The notes beneath the pieces are model-generated. The model ran no database searches. It was not told the origin of the DNA and worked only from the letters and a program-made list of their open reading frames with translations. Positions 54,495-63,750 of a DNA stretch of 64,000 nucleotides are shown in pieces. Both the position numbers and the translations under genes were made by a program. Source of the DNA: Rhizobium subbaraonis (GTDB lineage Bacteria > Pseudomonadota > Alphaproteobacteria > Rhizobiales > Rhizobiaceae); assembly GCF_900220975.1 (NCBI RefSeq), contig NZ_OBQD01000006.1, positions 305,351 through 369,350 on the forward strand. Reading direction: 5' to 3'. Numbering within the stretch: the stretch's first letter is position 1; each line of letters starts with the position of its first letter.

Positions 54495-56366
54495 ATGGAT
54501 GTTTTGAGTTGGGAGGGCCTTGCGACCTGTTACGAATCCGGGGCAGTCGCGGACATTCGGATCAGCTGCTTGGGGGGCTGCTCTGAAAAAGAGTTGTCCG
54601 GGATGTCGATGGGTATCCGATCATTTTTGACGTGGCTTCAGCGACGGAGCGGCAAAGATGCGGTGTTCGTACGCTCACTTTTCAACGGCGCTGCCGAGCC
54701 AACGTCCACGGCATTGGCCCGCATTCACCAGTTGGCCAAGAAATGGGTTTCTGCTCTTGAGGCCGGGGGCAAATTGAGCCCCGGATCGATTACCCACTAT
54801 GCACGTAGGCTTCGATGGGCCCTTCGGCTCCTCGGCGAGAGATTCCCAAAGCGATTCCCAACCGTTCCCAAAGGCTTTTTAAAGCGGAAGGAACACGTCT
54901 CTGGCAACCACGAGTCCCTGGGGGATCAAGACTGGCCCGAATTGGAGGGGCTTACCGGAGCGGCGAGGGAACGTGCGGCATTAAACACTGTCAGACGAGA
55001 GGCGCTGGCCCATTTCGAAGAATTGGAAAAGCTCTTCTGGTTCGGCCAGGACCTGATTAGTTCAGAAACACCCCCGGATTCAATAGGAGACCCGAACGCT
55101 TGGATCGCAGTAAAGGGGCGCATTCAGAACGCACTAGATACGGGTAGCAACCGCCGCGAGCGTTCCGGCCTCGGCTCCGGCTCGATCTCGGACCCCCAGG
55201 TGTGGCGGGATGCTGGCTTGGACGTTGACGTTAGTCGCCGCCGGCCGCTTGTCCTCCGTAGAGTGAGCAAGCTCGTCGATTTCTGTTTAGCGCCGACGCT
55301 CGACCTTTGCCACCTGGTTGCCGTCATTTTCTGCTGCGCCACCGGATGGAACCGACAACCTATTTTCGACATCGCGCGCGATCCCTTTTTGCTTGAGACC
55401 CGCAACAAGATCGGAGTGACAACAGCCTCGTTTTTCTCAGAGATGAAACGACGTGCAGGCCACGAGGTCGTCGCCCACTTAGACTCCGGCAAGCACTTAT
55501 CGCCGCTTGAATTAGAAAACGTGAAGTCAGTGATCCGCGCGACCGAACTCGAATACAAGCAGTACGACAATGGGGCCTTCGAAGAGCTGGATGCAGATGG
55601 CGAGGCTTTGGACGTCTTACGGAGATTCAAGCGGATTGTTGATAATATCCCGCTAAAGGTCGCCCTCCAGAACAGCGAGGATCAGCTGTTTCTTTACCGA
55701 GCCAATAGTAAGTTTGCACTGGCCTCGCGATCCAAGAAGGCCCTGTCTAGTCTGAAGCTGTTCGAGAGGACAGGGATAGACTATCCAGCAATTCGAAAGA
55801 CGGTCATAGGTCTGCGGCTCAGACGGGTCGGCTCGGTAGAGGCGATGAGCGCATTGGCAACACACACTGGAACAGGCGTGCTGATGCCCCACTATGTCAA
55901 CACAGACGAAAACACAGCGACCTACAGCGAGAAGATTCGTTTCGTTCACAACAACATTCAAGCCATTCTGCTCAGAAATCGGAAGAAGCTTCGGATACGA
56001 CTTTCATTGCCTGATGCCGATGTGGATTGGTATCTCCAGATGGCAAAAATATCGGGCATCGGTGCTGCCATGCTGCCGATCACCGTCAAGCGGTCGCCAG
56101 GGGAAGCGACTTATGATCTCGACCCCACACCGGACAATCTGCTCTCGCTTTACCTGATTATGTTCTCTCTCGTCAGGCAACGCCTGTCAGGTTTCGACCT
56201 GACCCGCTGGCATATTCAGGGGCGGCCGCAGTTGGCCCTCGCACGCGGAATGAAACTCGCCTTAATAAAGTGCGGCCTTGGAGCTGCCTGGCGGCATGAA
56301 GCCAAGCGCGGTTTCCGCGGGTTGAAAGAAGGCACACTGAGGCTACCGGTTCTGTTATGGGCTTGA
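54495..56366 (+). CDS. tyrosine recombinase 1 of the operon
   Basis: A 623-residue protein. N-terminal part resembles a core-binding (SAM-like) region (residues ~25-120). The catalytic domain is central: first Arg in ATGWNRQP (~residue 285), an IRKT box (~residue 435), and THTGTGVLMPHYVN with the His and a Tyr nucleophile near residue 467. About 155 further residues follow, an unusual C-terminal extension. ATG 54495 has AAAGAG 6 bases upstream; the frame opens 25 codons earlier in AT-rich sequence. Overlaps the next gene by 10 bases. Confidence 0.72.
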   Translation: MDVLSWEGLATCYESGAVADIRISCLGGCSEKELSGMSMGIRSFLTWLQRRSGKDAVFVRSLFNGAAEPTSTALARIHQLAKKWVSALEAGGKLSPGSITHYARRLRWALRLLGERFPKRFPTVPKGFLKRKEHVSGNHESLGDQDWPELEGLTGAARERAALNTVRREALAHFEELEKLFWFGQDLISSETPPDSIGDPNAWIAVKGRIQNALDTGSNRRERSGLGSGSISDPQVWRDAGLDVDVSRRRPLVLRRVSKLVDFCLAPTLDLCHLVAVIFCCATGWNRQPIFDIARDPFLLETRNKIGVTTASFFSEMKRRAGHEVVAHLDSGKHLSPLELENVKSVIRATELEYKQYDNGAFEELDADGEALDVLRRFKRIVDNIPLKVALQNSEDQLFLYRANSKFALASRSKKALSSLKLFERTGIDYPAIRKTVIGLRLRRVGSVEAMSALATHTGTGVLMPHYVNTDENTATYSEKIRFVHNNIQAILLRNRKKLRIRLSLPDADVDWYLQMAKISGIGAAMLPITVKRSPGEATYDLDPTPDNLLSLYLIMFSLVRQRLSGFDLTRWHIQGRPQLALARGMKLALIKCGLGAAWRHEAKRGFRGLKEGTLRLPVLLWA

Positions 56367-58753
56367 TACAAGTGAGAAAGATGTCGCGCCTCGAATACGA
56401 CAGCGCCGTGGCAGAACTGGTGTTGCCCGACAATGTTGTCGCGACCAAACCAGACGCGAACGCAAAAAAATGGAATAGAGGCGCGGCCCGGAGTGCAGCT
56501 GATCACGTTTGGTGGATTTCTGATCGAAATCCACACGTGATTGAAAAGACGAAGCTGGTCGTCCGGTTCGACAGTCCTGTAGCGCCGGGTTTGGTTTCGC
56601 TCTCCGACAACGACTTCTTGTCTGAAGCCCTCACGAAACGTGTCTACACGATCTATGGCCTAGAATTTGGCATCCGCGATGAAGCAATGGGGTGTCATAC
56701 CATTGCCAAGCACTGCGACAAGCTCGATTGGGTATTTCGCTGGATGTGGAGCGAAAGCCTAAATGGCTTGGGCGCTATCAGAGATACGCATTTCAACAGC
56801 TTCACGGACAGGCTCGCTGATGGCGTCGCCGCTTTGGTGCCGATCAGCGACCGGATGAGACAGCATATCGAAGATACCACTCGCTCGGGAGAGTCCCTCC
56901 TATGGTTGAGCGGGAAAGGAAAGGACACAAAAATCGACTGGCCGTTTCTGGCGCGCGAGCTTGGGGTGACCATGCGGAGCCTGGATGATCCTACGTTCCG
57001 TCTGAACTTGGTTGACGAAATAGCCTCAACGTTCTCCGGAGAAAGGCAGGACCTCGCTTTCGCATTCGCGCATACGAGAACGCGCAAAGTGCCCACCAGC
57101 GTTTCGACATACGAAAACTGGCTTGGCGTCTGGGACGATCTACACCGCATGTCGGAGCGCGGCCTCATCCCCCACGACCCGCTGGTGTTCAATCCATTTG
57201 CCGCTTCGACCGTGAAGCAAGCCGCGGCGGCGATGGGTAGAAAGCGAAAGCCTACGCCAACTCTGCCGCCCGAATTCCTGTTGGCGCTGATGGATAGGTC
57301 CGTCGTATGGGTTTTCGACTATTCCGCCTGGATCATGAAGGCAATCGAAGCCACCAAGGCCATCGATGAACTTCCGGTCAAAAGCCGTCCCAAAGCCAGA
57401 AGCGAGCTTGCAGAGAAGCTCAACAGGGACCGTCCAGACGGCGCGCCTCTGGTGTGGCCGAGCTGGAAGGGCAACATCAGGTATTCCGCGCATTTCATAC
57501 TGTCCGACCTGATACAGTTCCTGCTGCTTTCCTGCGCAATTCTGATCTCCAGCTTTGGCGCTCGCCGTCTGAACGAGACCTTGAGCATCAAAAAAGGCTG
57601 CATCAGCGAACCTAGACGCGGCGTCTTCGAGCTAAGCATCTACATTGAAAAGACGCTCCAGGCTGTGGACTCCATCCCCGTGCCCGCCATGATCGCCGGC
57701 GTGGTGGATGTACTTGAAGAGCTCACCAAGTCCTCTCGCACGTTCACTGGGAACGACTGGCTCTTTGAGGTCATCCGCAAAGACGGACTCGGGGATTCAT
57801 ATCAGCGCTCTTCCAATCTCACGAAAACATTCAAGAGATTTACGGCGCACCATGGCCTTGCGGCACCCGAGGGCCTCGACGACTGGCAACTCGCTTCTCA
57901 TCAATTGAGACGCGGCTTTGCCATCTGCTTTTATTACGGGTTCGAGCTGGCAGACCTGGATTCTCTTAGCTGGTTCATGCGTCATTTTGACCCCGAAATG
58001 ACGCGCATCTATGTCAAGAACATCCTGCCCGGCCAGATCGCGCGTCTCGAACGAGAAATGTCCCTCAAAAGATCGCAGATGCGCGCTTCACTCACCGACG
58101 AGGATCGCAAATGGTTCAACGAGCAAGAAAAATTGCTACGTGACCTGCGCGACCGGGGACAGATTTGGGAGACCGAGCGGCAAGGAGCCATCGCATATCG
58201 CTTGATGTCATTGTTCAACGTGTCCGATAGCGCCGTCGGTCACGGTTCCGTTAGACTCCATCAAGACCTGCAGGAATTGGTTGCTAGAGCCTCTGCAAGG
58301 GTGCGGGTGGGCGGGAGATCGAACAGTCCGGCCGACTTTGAGGGGGCTCTTGTCTCAGAGTTCATGCGCTTTGCCGCCGCTCACTACCTAGAGCCGGTGC
58401 CGGGCGGGCACTCGCTTTGCCACTTCGGCCCCGAGGACGGCGACATGAACGATGCCGTGTGTCTTCAACTGCGAGCGTTGTTCGAGAACACGCAGTTCGG
58501 CACCGGCATGGCTGCCGCCCTGGAAGGCCCCGACTTCAGGTTCAGTGGCTTGCATCCCTGCCTGGGATGTCGCTACTGCGTGAAGATGCAGCGAAATGTC
58601 CTGAAGTCGTCACAGAGTATAGGCGACATCGCAACGGCACGTGCAGAAGCGCCCACGCGAGCGCTGCGGGAAAGCGCGCAGATGATACTGGACGATCTGA
58701 TCACTTTGACCTCAGCGGCCAACGACCCAGAGAGGAGGAGCACAAACTCGTGA
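56357..58753 (+). CDS. tyrosine recombinase 2 of the operon (large, C-terminal Cys motif)
   Basis: A 798-residue protein. The catalytic domain (residues ~370-560) shows GARRLNETL (Arg I), SHQLRRGFAICFYYG (HxLR, Arg II) and FMRHFDPEMTRIYV with the Tyr near residue 551. The C-terminal part holds HPCLGCRYCVKMQ (~residue 735), a probable zinc-binding CxxCxxC. Large recombinases with such tails occur as TnpB in Tn554-like elements and perhaps as GmtZ in gamma-mobile-trio elements. Its stop overlaps the next start as GTGA. Confidence 0.75.
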   Translation: MGLIQVRKMSRLEYDSAVAELVLPDNVVATKPDANAKKWNRGAARSAADHVWWISDRNPHVIEKTKLVVRFDSPVAPGLVSLSDNDFLSEALTKRVYTIYGLEFGIRDEAMGCHTIAKHCDKLDWVFRWMWSESLNGLGAIRDTHFNSFTDRLADGVAALVPISDRMRQHIEDTTRSGESLLWLSGKGKDTKIDWPFLARELGVTMRSLDDPTFRLNLVDEIASTFSGERQDLAFAFAHTRTRKVPTSVSTYENWLGVWDDLHRMSERGLIPHDPLVFNPFAASTVKQAAAAMGRKRKPTPTLPPEFLLALMDRSVVWVFDYSAWIMKAIEATKAIDELPVKSRPKARSELAEKLNRDRPDGAPLVWPSWKGNIRYSAHFILSDLIQFLLLSCAILISSFGARRLNETLSIKKGCISEPRRGVFELSIYIEKTLQAVDSIPVPAMIAGVVDVLEELTKSSRTFTGNDWLFEVIRKDGLGDSYQRSSNLTKTFKRFTAHHGLAAPEGLDDWQLASHQLRRGFAICFYYGFELADLDSLSWFMRHFDPEMTRIYVKNILPGQIARLEREMSLKRSQMRASLTDEDRKWFNEQEKLLRDLRDRGQIWETERQGAIAYRLMSLFNVSDSAVGHGSVRLHQDLQELVARASARVRVGGRSNSPADFEGALVSEFMRFAAAHYLEPVPGGHSLCHFGPEDGDMNDAVCLQLRALFENTQFGTGMAAALEGPDFRFSGLHPCLGCRYCVKMQRNVLKSSQSIGDIATARAEAPTRALRESAQMILDDLITLTSAANDPERRSTNS

Positions 58754-59193
58754 CCGAATCGTGGGATAGAGACCTATCAGAACGGGAGATAGAAAGGCTG
58801 GCTCCTGGTCAGAAGGGCAAGCGCAGCAGAGCGTCCTTGGAACGAAAAGTCCGATGCCTCGAAACCTGGTGCAACGACCCGCTCCTGGTCAAGATCAACG
58901 AGGAACGTATCCCGTGGAAGCGCCCGGCTCTTAGGAAATGGCAGGACAGTTCCATGGGTTTATGGTCGTGGAAGTTCAGTCCGGTGGATCATCCCGAGGG
59001 AGACAATTCCGACCTGATGGAACGGTATTTCGACTCGATCAAAATTTTGAGGAGGATGATTGACGGCGTGTCAAACGCCGAGATCGACGCCCTGAAACAC
59101 AAGGTCGCGTCGCTGGAGAAGCAGAACCTGGCGCTGCTCGATCAGATTCTACAACTGCAAAAAATGATCCCTGCCAGGAGTCCGCGAAGATGA
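58750..59193 (+). CDS. small coiled-coil accessory protein of the recombinase operon (TnpC/GmtX-like position)
   Basis: A 147-residue hydrophilic protein. The N-terminal two thirds are charged (LAPGQKGKRSRASLERKVR), and residues ~108-138 form a leucine-heptad coiled coil (IDALKHKVASLEKQNLALL). It starts at GTG 58750 with GGAGGAGGA-type sequence ~10 bases upstream, overlapping the previous stop, and its own stop overlaps the next ATG (ATGA). Tn554 TnpC, also small and coiled-coil, directs insertion orientation; a comparable accessory role is inferred from size and position. Confidence 0.68.
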   Translation: MTESWDRDLSEREIERLAPGQKGKRSRASLERKVRCLETWCNDPLLVKINEERIPWKRPALRKWQDSSMGLWSWKFSPVDHPEGDNSDLMERYFDSIKILRRMIDGVSNAEIDALKHKVASLEKQNLALLDQILQLQKMIPARSPRR

Positions 59194-60761
59194 AACGCGG
59201 ACGACTAATCACATCCGATTTCAAGTTGACGTTCGAAGAACACACTTGGGCAAAAGAACGTTATCTGGAGTTTCCAGTGCTGAGATGGCCTACCGGTTCA
59301 TTGTGCGAGCCTGCAACGCTGTTCTTCGGCTATAGCCTGCAGTTCCGCCGCGGCGTCGGACTTTCGTCGCTCAGACCGGAAGCTTTTACGATACGCGAAT
59401 GGCTGACATTTCTTGCGAACGAAGGGATTCCGTTTAATCGCGCCAACGACCTGGTACTGCGTAGCTTTCGTGCTTCGCATCGACCTCTTGTCGATTCCGA
59501 GGAGACTCACCCTCACCAAATAGAACGCAAACTGAGAACGATTTATCTATTTTACCGCTCACTCGACGATATCCTGAGACTGAATCCCACCGGCACACCG
59601 CGTCCGCGCCTAGTGGCCCTAGACGAAAAGGACAAGTCGTTTCCGATAACGACCGCGCTATCGTACAGCCGAACGGGGATACCAAAATACTCCTGGTCCG
59701 GTTCAGAAATTGTAGCTCCCAAGAACAAGCGTCGGCCCACACCCGATCTGGATGCAGTTAAGATTCTGTTGAATTGGATAAGGTCCAAACCGGATAGGCT
59801 TCGCGAAAAAGGAGCGCTCGTAACGGACGAGCATCTCCTCGCGGCCGATCGCGACTGGATGATCGCCAGGTGCCATTCTGAAGCGGGCTTCAGAAGGTCG
59901 GAAGTTTCGAAGTTCTCAATCAAGCACATCATCAGCTTTTTGCTCGACGAGGGCATATCGACACCCGTTGATCCATCGGCGTTTGCGAATTGCAGCAAGG
60001 ACGAACAGAGACGCATCATCGCGGAATTGGAATCTCTCCTCATCCGCACTCCCTACTCTTTCCTTTTTGTAGCTGGAAAAGGAAGGAAGACTCGCTACGC
60101 GACGGTCAACGTCAGGTTTCTGATTGATCTTCTGAAGGTATGGGTCTGGTCAGGTAGGCAGCGGCTGCTTTCGTTCCGACCAATCGACCACGCACCACAT
60201 GAGGTTTTTCTTTCGACAGAAACCCTCCAGGCCTTAAAGCCTGGGTCCGTCGGCGACATTCTGAAGGACGCATTTATCGGTTGCCGGGTGCCCGGTAGCG
60301 GTCATCGGTTGCGGGCACACTACTGCACCGTCACGGCGGTTCGCCTCTGGGAAGAGGCGATGCAAAAGAACGGTTTCAATTTCAGTCATGCCGTCTTCAA
60401 CACGGTTCTGGACCGTTTGGCAGAAGCAATGGGCCACAGCAGGGTGACAACAACCGTCAAATACTATCTGAACCTGGCCGTCAGCGGATACTACGGCTTT
60501 AGCAGCAGAGCGAAGTATCTAGCGTTCCAACAGATTTGGGGATCGGTCGGTGACAATTTCACCCGCCTCAGCGACATGGACATCCGGGGTATCGTTAAGA
60601 TCATCAATGCCTTTGCAAAGCCAGGAACCGGGCAACTGAAAGAAATTATATCGCTCGCCCTCGCCAATGCCGATCTCAACCCCGTTTCGAAAACGCCAAC
60701 AACCACGGCAAAAGAACCTGCCGTCCGCCTGGCGTTCTCCTACGGGAATCCCACAGACTAA
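59190..60761 (+). CDS. tyrosine recombinase 3 of the operon
   Basis: A 523-residue protein with the clearest catalytic set of the three: GFRRSEVSKF (Arg I, ~residue 233), GKGRKTRYATV (beta-hairpin Lys, ~residue 296), HRLRAHYC (HxxR, ~residue 371), MGHSRVTTTVKYYL (His and Tyr nucleophile, ~residues 414-425). An N-terminal SAM-like domain covers ~60-160. It ends the four-gene operon and likely acts with the other two in excision or insertion. Confidence 0.82.
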   Translation: MKRGRLITSDFKLTFEEHTWAKERYLEFPVLRWPTGSLCEPATLFFGYSLQFRRGVGLSSLRPEAFTIREWLTFLANEGIPFNRANDLVLRSFRASHRPLVDSEETHPHQIERKLRTIYLFYRSLDDILRLNPTGTPRPRLVALDEKDKSFPITTALSYSRTGIPKYSWSGSEIVAPKNKRRPTPDLDAVKILLNWIRSKPDRLREKGALVTDEHLLAADRDWMIARCHSEAGFRRSEVSKFSIKHIISFLLDEGISTPVDPSAFANCSKDEQRRIIAELESLLIRTPYSFLFVAGKGRKTRYATVNVRFLIDLLKVWVWSGRQRLLSFRPIDHAPHEVFLSTETLQALKPGSVGDILKDAFIGCRVPGSGHRLRAHYCTVTAVRLWEEAMQKNGFNFSHAVFNTVLDRLAEAMGHSRVTTTVKYYLNLAVSGYYGFSSRAKYLAFQQIWGSVGDNFTRLSDMDIRGIVKIINAFAKPGTGQLKEIISLALANADLNPVSKTPTTTAKEPAVRLAFSYGNPTD

Positions 60762-60818
60762 GCGAGTTCTATCGCCGAGCCTCTCAATATCTTCAACCCG
60801 ATGAATGACGGAATTGCC

Positions 60819-61130
60819 ATGGAAATACACTCGAAGAAGATCGAATCCGATGTCTTGCACTTTTCAGAGCTTTCAGAGGGCCACACATTGGAGGGCTGGG
60901 GAATAAGCGGTGTCTCGAAAATATTGAAGGAGCTCGTGGAGGGCTCGTATGGATACGATTACCTAAACACCGACATTGTCGTTGCATTTTACAGACACAT
61001 TCAGCCCCGTATGCTGCCCGGGGATGAAGTCCGGGTCGATCTCGCCGAAAACGACGTGCTCAACATTCGTTTCGAGCACGACGGTGTGCTGGAGTCGTAC
61101 CCGAATCTCTTCCTTTATCATGAGAGCTGA
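60819..61130 (+). CDS. orphan hypothetical protein in the element
   Basis: A 103-residue acidic protein (MEIHSKKIESDVLHFSEL...). ATG 60819 has ACGGA ~7 bases upstream; ATG 60801 in frame has none. Predicted mixed alpha/beta, with no membrane segment and no motif I can name. It begins 57 bp after the recombinase operon on the same strand and precedes the ATPase by 443 bp. It could be a recombination factor or a cargo partner. Confidence 0.5.
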   Translation: MEIHSKKIESDVLHFSELSEGHTLEGWGISGVSKILKELVEGSYGYDYLNTDIVVAFYRHIQPRMLPGDEVRVDLAENDVLNIRFEHDGVLESYPNLFLYHES

Positions 61131-61573
61131 GCCTGCGGCACCTGCTAAGCTGGCAGGAACGCTGGGGAAACTAGCGATATCATCGCCGCAACACGCCTCG
61201 TGACCCAGCTCCGATCGCTTGTACCGTCAGTGATCCGTTGCTCGGTCAACTCCTCCTTCGGAAGCGCCTTCCGAGCCGAACCATAGTCTGTGCGCTTTCG
61301 CCTGCTGAACGGCGGTCACCCGATCACCCTTCCTCGTCGACAACAACAATGCCGCCGGGACCACCATTCCGTCGATCGCCACCGGGAGCTGCAGGGCACT
61401 AGGGCCGTTCCTGGAGAGAACCCGGGGCGGGTCCGCTAGTCCCAGTCGCGGTGCGTTACTTGGGGCAGCGCGGCCAGCCAGCATCGATGTAAATTTAGAT
61501 CGGGATTTCCGCTGCGCCGCGTTGAACTGGTTGTACTGTTGAATAGACTTCGCCTGCAGTTGGGGAAGTCCGC
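61131..61573. other. intergenic region within the element
   Basis: A 443-bp stretch with no supported gene. Its centre (61230-61480) is more GC-rich than the flanking element genes. A minus-strand open frame there (61227-61484) has no ribosome site and no recognisable family. It could be a decayed gene. The last ~60 bp should hold the ATPase promoter. Confidence 0.45.
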
Positions 61574-63745
61574 ATGCTCGAACAGATCGATATCCATGGC
61601 GTCGCCACCTACGTGGGACCGCAGCAAACCCTGGTCGGACTTCGGCCGGTGAATTTCATCTATGGTGCAAATGGCTCTGGGAAGACGACGATATCCCGGG
61701 TGATCGCGTCACCGGCTAACTATCAGTCCTGCAGCGTGCGATGGGCGCAAAATCTGGCTCTCGAGTGCCTAGTCTATAACCGAGACTTCGTGGCGGATAA
61801 TTTCACCTCGCGGATGCGAGGTATCTTCACCCTTGGCCAGCAAGACGCCGCGATTATCGCGAGGATCGAGAACGCAAGACATGAGGCTGCGACGCTTCAA
61901 GACGACATCAATCGTAGGCGTGCCGTCCTTGAAACTAAAAACACAGAACTCGACGAACTCAACAACAGCTTTCGGGAAGAGGGCTGGAAAACGAAACTCA
62001 AGCACGAGAACGTTTTCAAAGAAGCGTTTCAGGGCGTCCTGAATTCGAAAGAGAAGTTCGCCGAGCGACTGATCAAGGAAGACTCCGAGAACCAGGCCGA
62101 GCTGAAAGACCTCGCAGAGCTTTCCGAGCGGGCTACGACCCTGTTCGGCCCGACCAAAGCGCATGCGACGCTTCTGCAAGCCCCCGATGGCTCTCGTTTG
62201 GTGGAAATTGAAGCAGCTCCGATCCTCGCCAAGAGAATCGTCGGAAAGGAAGACGTAGATATCGGTCCCTTGATCAAGAAGCTCCGCAACAGCGACTGGG
62301 TGAAGGCAGGTCTTCAGTATTTCCATGACGACCGCTGCCCGTTCTGTCAGCAAGATACCGATCACGCATTCCGCGAGAAGATTGACGAGTATTTCGATGA
62401 GCAATACCAGGCGGAGATCGACGTGATCAGTGGCCTCATCGAGAGGTACACGGCACTTTCAGATGCCGCCCTCACACACGTCGAAGCTTTGATCTCCTCA
62501 GGTTCCGATCACCTTGACATTCCCCTAATTTCCCGATTGCACGATACTCTCCAATCGTCATTAAGCCACAATGCGCAGCACCTCGAGAGGAAGAGGAAGG
62601 AACCCAGTGCTGCGGTCACGCTCGAGCCGGTCGCGACGATCCTCAAGGAAATCGAGGACGCAGTCGACGCCGCAAACATTGACGTTCGGCGTCACAACGA
62701 TCTCGTAGACAATCTCGCGACCGAGCGCGCGGCGCTGGTAATGGACGTCTGGCGGTACATTCTCGAAGAAAACTGTCTTCTCCTAGCAACCTACCGCGGA
62801 CAACGCCAAAACCTGGTTTCGGCTCAACAAGGTCTAAGCCAGAGCATCGAAGCGAAAACAGCTGAACAAAGGACAAAAGTCACGGAACTGCGCGAGCTTG
62901 AGAAGTCCGTCACCAGCGTCCAACCCACGGTCACGGCGATAAACCAGCTACTCACATCATTTGGATTTAGAAACTTCAGGCTGGCTACTGCGGGCGAGAA
63001 TGAGGTCTTCTACAAGATAATCAGGTCGGACGGCTCGGACGCGGGAGAGACTCTGAGCGAGGGGGAAAAGACGTTCGTCACCTTCCTCTATTTCTACCAC
63101 CGCATCAGTGGAAGCATGTCAGAGTCGGGTACGAGGTCCAATCGCATCATCGTATTTGACGACCCCGTTTCGAGCCTTGATAGCGACATCCTGTTTGTCG
63201 TCAGCAACTTGATCCGTAGGGTCATCGTGCGGGCTTGCGATCCGACCAGCACGATCAAGCAGGTGTTCGTTCTGACCCACAATATTTACTTCCATAAGGA
63301 AGTGACTTTCGACCCCCAGCGGACGGGAGAGCGTCGGGCATTCGAGACGTTCTGGGTTGTCCGAAAAGGCACAGGGCATTCGGAACTGGTCAGCCACGCC
63401 ACCAACCCAGTGAAGACGACCTATGAGTTGTTGTGGCAGGAAGTCAGGGACGAAAATCGGTCCAATCTAACGATCCAGAACACCCTCCGACGCATTCTGG
63501 AGAACTACTTCCACATCCTCGGAAACGTGGACAAGGACGATATCGTCCAGCTCTTCGAAGGCGAGGATCAACAGGTGTGCAACTCGCTGTTCTCATGGAT
63601 TAACGACGGTTCGCACAGCGCCCATGATGATCTTTATCTGGTTTGCGACGACCAGACCGCGTCCCGTTACCTGCGGGTCTTCAAAGAGGTTTTCGAAAAG
63701 GCCAATCATGGCGGGCATTACGAGATGATGATCCGGCCTCGCTAA
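61574..63745 (+). CDS. AAA_13/Rad50-like ATPase with zinc hook, RloC/PrrC-type anticodon nuclease candidate
   Basis: A 723-residue ABC/SMC-like ATPase. Walker A FIYGANGSGKTT (~residues 28-39), a long coiled-coil region (~95-165 and ~335-450) interrupted by CPFC (~residue 255) as a Rad50-style zinc hook, the ABC signature TLSEGEKTFVTFLYF (~494), Walker B RIIVFDDPVSSLD (~524) and a switch His in VLTHN. The C-terminal region has LRRILENYFH (~640) and INDGSHSAHDD (~678), Arg/Glu/His residues resembling the PrrC/RloC nuclease set. Such proteins sense phage or DNA damage and cut tRNA. GGGGAAG precedes the ATG. Confidence 0.75.
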   Translation: MLEQIDIHGVATYVGPQQTLVGLRPVNFIYGANGSGKTTISRVIASPANYQSCSVRWAQNLALECLVYNRDFVADNFTSRMRGIFTLGQQDAAIIARIENARHEAATLQDDINRRRAVLETKNTELDELNNSFREEGWKTKLKHENVFKEAFQGVLNSKEKFAERLIKEDSENQAELKDLAELSERATTLFGPTKAHATLLQAPDGSRLVEIEAAPILAKRIVGKEDVDIGPLIKKLRNSDWVKAGLQYFHDDRCPFCQQDTDHAFREKIDEYFDEQYQAEIDVISGLIERYTALSDAALTHVEALISSGSDHLDIPLISRLHDTLQSSLSHNAQHLERKRKEPSAAVTLEPVATILKEIEDAVDAANIDVRRHNDLVDNLATERAALVMDVWRYILEENCLLLATYRGQRQNLVSAQQGLSQSIEAKTAEQRTKVTELRELEKSVTSVQPTVTAINQLLTSFGFRNFRLATAGENEVFYKIIRSDGSDAGETLSEGEKTFVTFLYFYHRISGSMSESGTRSNRIIVFDDPVSSLDSDILFVVSNLIRRVIVRACDPTSTIKQVFVLTHNIYFHKEVTFDPQRTGERRAFETFWVVRKGTGHSELVSHATNPVKTTYELLWQEVRDENRSNLTIQNTLRRILENYFHILGNVDKDDIVQLFEGEDQQVCNSLFSWINDGSHSAHDDLYLVCDDQTASRYLRVFKEVFEKANHGGHYEMMIRPR

Positions 63746-63750
63746 CGGCA

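Noticed and set aside
54388..54495. tRNA attachment site for the element
   Set aside because: No tRNA-like sequence at the junction; the break is inside the DUF2163 gene.
61227..61484. Minus-strand open frame of 85 codons in the element
   Set aside because: No ribosome site, no recognisable family; kept only as a note under the intergenic region.
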